DNA of 14,185 bases, from NCBI GenBank assembly GCA_035513175.1, contig DATKCN010000182.1, positions 1 to 14,185 on the forward strand. The letters are read 5' to 3'. Each line of letters begins with the position of its first letter. Positions within the stretch are counted from its first letter, which is position 1. A model generated the notes under the pieces. That model searched no databases. It had not been told where the DNA came from and was given only the letters and a program-made list of their open reading frames with translations. The translations under genes were made by a program, and so were the position numbers. Below, one piece after another: positions 12,387 to 14,185 of this stretch. Origin of the DNA: DATKCN01 sp035513175 (GTDB taxonomy: Bacteria; Chloroflexota; Chloroflexia; Thermomicrobiales; CFX8).

Positions 12387-13688
12387 TTATCCGCTAACCG
12401 CTCGCCGCTCGCCGCTCGCCGGTTGCGCCAGCGGGGCGCCGCGCCGGGGCAGGAGCGCGATGCAGGGCAGGGCGAGGAGCCAGAGGGCGGGGACGAACCA
12501 GTAGGCTTCTTCGGTGCCGACGCGGTCGGCGAAGACGCCGAACAGCAGGGCGGCGAAGCTCATCGAGACGAAGCCGAGGGCCAACAGCATGCCGGCCATC
12601 GGGCCGCGCGCCTCCGGCATCAACTCGGCGGCGCTGGCCAGGATGACGGAGCGGGGGGCCATCGTCACCATGCCGGCGATCGCCAGCAACGACAGCACCC
12701 AGAGCGAGCCGTTCTCGACCCAGAGGTAGAAGAAGAGCAGCGGCGGCGTCGCGGCGGTGGCGGTGAACAGCAGCGCCCGGCGGCCGATGCGGTCTGAGAG
12801 CGTGCCGCCGATCAGGCCGCCGAAGATGCCGGCGGCGAACAGCGTCGAGAGGGCGAAGCCGCCGTACCACTCGCCGTGGCCCTTGTCGACCATCAGCTTT
12901 ACCAGAAAGAAGTGGAACGGGGTGGTGGCGATGCCGGTCAGGATCGAATAGGCCAGCAGGCCGGAGATGGGCTTGCGCCGCGCCCGCAGCAGCGGCCGGA
13001 TGTTGACGCTGGCCGCGCCGTGGCGCCGCGCGTCGGTCGCTTTCGTGTCGAGCGTGAGGTAGAGGATGACCGAGGCCGCCACCCCGAACACCATCACGAC
13101 CAGCGAGCCTTCGAGGGTGAACAGGGCGATGGCGGCGGTAATGATCAGCGGGCCGAGGGTGCGCGACAGCTCGCCGCCGGCCATGAAGATCGACATCGAG
13201 CGGCCCATGTGGGCGCCGCCGAACTCGCCGACCAACGCCACGGCGGGCGCGTGGAACATGGCCGACGACAGGCCGGAGACGAGCAGCAGCAGCAGCACGA
13301 CGGCGAAGTTGGGGGCGACGCCGATCGATGAGAGCGAGATGGCGGCGGTGGCCGGCGAGATCACGACGAACCAGCGGCGGCTGGTGCGGTCGGCCAGATA
13401 GCCGATGAAGGGCTGGAAGATGCTGGGCAATTGCTGGGCGGGGATCATCAGGGCGACGAGGGCGGTCGAGATGCCGAGCTTCAGCTGCACCGCGACGATC
13501 AGCGGGCCGATGAAGCTGGGATACAGGTCGTGCGCGAGGTGCGCGCCGGCGGTGACGTAGACGCCTTTGGCGTCATAGGTGTCATCCGCGGCAGCGGGCA
13601 CGGCCGCCTGCTGGGTCCCGGTTGTCGCCGCGGGTGTGGAGTCCGTCCGTCGCCCCTTCCGCCTCACAGTCCGGGCTGCATGGTACAC
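12387..13688 (-). CDS. MFS transporter, fosmidomycin-resistance (Fsr)-like
   Basis: A 433-residue inner-membrane protein with about 12 hydrophobic segments between residues 44 and 420. Fsr-family features are HLAHDLYPSFIGPLI (50-64), FQPFIGYLADRTSRRW (91-106, containing MFS motif A), GLSSAMFHAPAVALV and MSIFMAGGELSRTLGPL, with a second motif A (GGTLSDRIGRRALL) in the C-half. Family members are proton-driven drug exporters; the substrate here is unknown. The first 40 or so residues are polar, and the GTG at 13688 has no clear ribosome-binding site, so the true start may be a later GTG such as that of VPAAADD (codon 30). The last residues (SGERRAVSG) come from tandem GGCGAGC DNA running into the inverted-repeat element, suggesting the native C-terminus was replaced. 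Confidence 0.87.
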   Translation of the reverse strand: MYHAARTVRRKGRRTDSTPAATTGTQQAAVPAAADDTYDAKGVYVTAGAHLAHDLYPSFIGPLIVAVQLKLGISTALVALMIPAQQLPSIFQPFIGYLADRTSRRWFVVISPATAAISLSSIGVAPNFAVVLLLLLVSGLSSAMFHAPAVALVGEFGGAHMGRSMSIFMAGGELSRTLGPLIITAAIALFTLEGSLVVMVFGVAASVILYLTLDTKATDARRHGAASVNIRPLLRARRKPISGLLAYSILTGIATTPFHFFLVKLMVDKGHGEWYGGFALSTLFAAGIFGGLIGGTLSDRIGRRALLFTATAATPPLLFFYLWVENGSLWVLSLLAIAGMVTMAPRSVILASAAELMPEARGPMAGMLLALGFVSMSFAALLFGVFADRVGTEEAYWFVPALWLLALPCIALLPRRGAPLAQPASGERRAVSG

Positions 13689-13740
13689 CAGCGCGGCCCG
13701 GCGACACCGGTCGGGTGGATGGGGGTGGCGACGGCGGATT

Positions 13741-13760
13741 GAGTCGGGACGCGGGACGCG
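13741..13760 (+). repeat. Solitary terminus of the intergenic repeat family, copy 3
   Basis: GAGTCGGGACGCGGGACGCG matches the left end of copy 2 (12269 onward) and, with small changes, copy 1 (7487 onward). No inverted partner was found nearby, so this is probably a half element. Confidence 0.5.
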
Positions 13761-13957
13761 GGGTTAGTAACGCGGTGGGCTCTGGTTGGGCCGTCACGGG
13801 ACGCTGTGGCGGCTTTGCTGTTGTGGGTGGCGGTGGGGCGTCGATTGGATGCAGCGGAGGACGGGCGGGCTGGTCCCACGTGTTGCTCAGACGGGTGGGC
13901 GGGAGAGCTTGTCCATGACCGGGAGCAACGGGCTAGCATGGCGGCTATCAGAGTGGT

Positions 13958-13972
13958 ATGCCATAGTGGCAT
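13958..13972. promoter_or_regulatory. Perfect palindrome, probable autoregulatory operator
   Basis: ATGCCA (13958-13963), TAG, TGGCAT (13967-13972), 54 bp before the antitoxin-like start. A possible -10 box, TATGCT (13982-13987), puts the palindrome over the -35 region. Antitoxins of this type usually repress their own operon through such sites. Confidence 0.5.
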
Positions 13973-14025
13973 CCCCTTGTGTATGCTGGATAGAACACGC
14001 CGCATGGGAAGCGAAAGGAGCGCGC

Positions 14026-14185
14026 ATGTCTGTCCTGTCACGGGATGAGGGGCGACGGAACGTTGGAGCAGGCAAGCGGCCAGGCAGCATGATCCGGGTC
14101 CCGGAGTCGACGCACGCCACGTTGCGCGAGATGTCGGACGCGACCGGCCAGTCGATGCAGGCACTGCTGGTGGAAGCGGTGGAAG
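14026..14185 (+). CDS. Antitoxin-like ribbon-helix-helix protein (truncated by window end)
   Basis: Fifty-three residues are visible before the window ends. SMIRVPESTHATLREMSDAT followed by GQSMQALLVEAVE fits the type II antitoxin / ribbon-helix-helix pattern: a short DNA-contacting strand (MIRVPE) followed by two helices. The start is ATG 14026 with AAAGGAG 5 nt upstream. Met 22 (ATG 14089) begins the conserved core but has no comparable ribosome-binding site. The 20-residue basic N-terminal extension is a little unusual. A toxin gene (PIN/VapC or MazF/PemK type) would be expected immediately downstream, outside the window, which is inference. A palindromic operator lies upstream. Confidence 0.7.
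   Translation, partial: MSVLSRDEGRRNVGAGKRPGSMIRVPESTHATLREMSDATGQSMQALLVEAVE

Larger units (their letters stand above)
13689..14025. other. Intergenic region with half repeat element and antitoxin control site
   Basis: I see no credible gene in these 337 bp; the open frames here lack recognisable domains. The region holds a copy of the repeat terminus at 13741-13760, a Gly/Thr-like GT-rich stretch around 13800-13860, and the palindrome and ribosome-binding site of the antitoxin-like gene at its right end. Confidence 0.4.

Noticed and set aside
13806..14048. Small plus-strand open frame before the antitoxin-like gene
   Set aside because: It overlaps the operator, the ribosome-binding site and the antitoxin start in a different frame, and shows no recognisable domain.

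Overview
The window is uniformly GC-rich (roughly two-thirds G+C by eye). Its high-GC codon use, many GTG starts and mix of gene families suit a free-living high-GC bacterium. Thermomicrobia/Chloroflexota or an actinobacterium would both fit, but no marker gene is present and this is a guess. No rRNA, tRNA, CRISPR array, integrase or transposase was seen.

Left part (1-3810). A long minus-strand gene runs off the left edge. It has an N-terminal winged-helix region like that of replication initiators (DnaD / lambda-O type) and a long low-complexity tail. Inside the tail coding sequence lie four GTTG-N7-CAAC dyads, three of them within a larger ACCATCGTTG repeat, an arrangement like an intragenic iteron origin. 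A plus-strand gene of unknown function, carrying a predicted winged helix, is transcribed away from it. Then come a double-hairpin terminator, a PRC-barrel-like gene and a decayed glycosyltransferase pseudogene, the last two on the minus strand.

Centre (3929-8560). A family-4 glycosyltransferase (minus) and a bacterial glycogen-debranching-type enzyme (plus) diverge from a 254-bp region with a nested inverted repeat, suggesting a joint role in alpha-glucan or glycoside metabolism. The debranching gene converges on a pyridoxamine-phosphate-oxidase-like flavoprotein gene. The gap between them is filled by a 174-bp inverted-repeat element. Next is the C-terminal stump of a WYL-family regulator, abutting low-complexity repeat DNA.

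Right part (8561-14185). An amidase-signature enzyme converges on two tandem GNAT acetyltransferase genes. These diverge from a zinc-ligand-less medium-chain dehydrogenase, which converges on a fosmidomycin-resistance-like MFS exporter across a second copy of the inverted-repeat element. A half copy of the element lies upstream of the exporter. At the right edge an antitoxin-like ribbon-helix-helix gene begins, preceded by a perfect 6+3+6 palindrome that is a good autoregulatory operator candidate.

Overall this looks like an accessory or fast-changing stretch: a replication-type protein, an antitoxin-like gene, two gene remnants, and a dispersed intergenic repeat family with termini beginning GTCGGGACGCG. 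No complete defence or mobile system is visible. The most notable signals are the intragenic iteron-like array and the repeat family that occupies the gaps between convergent genes.
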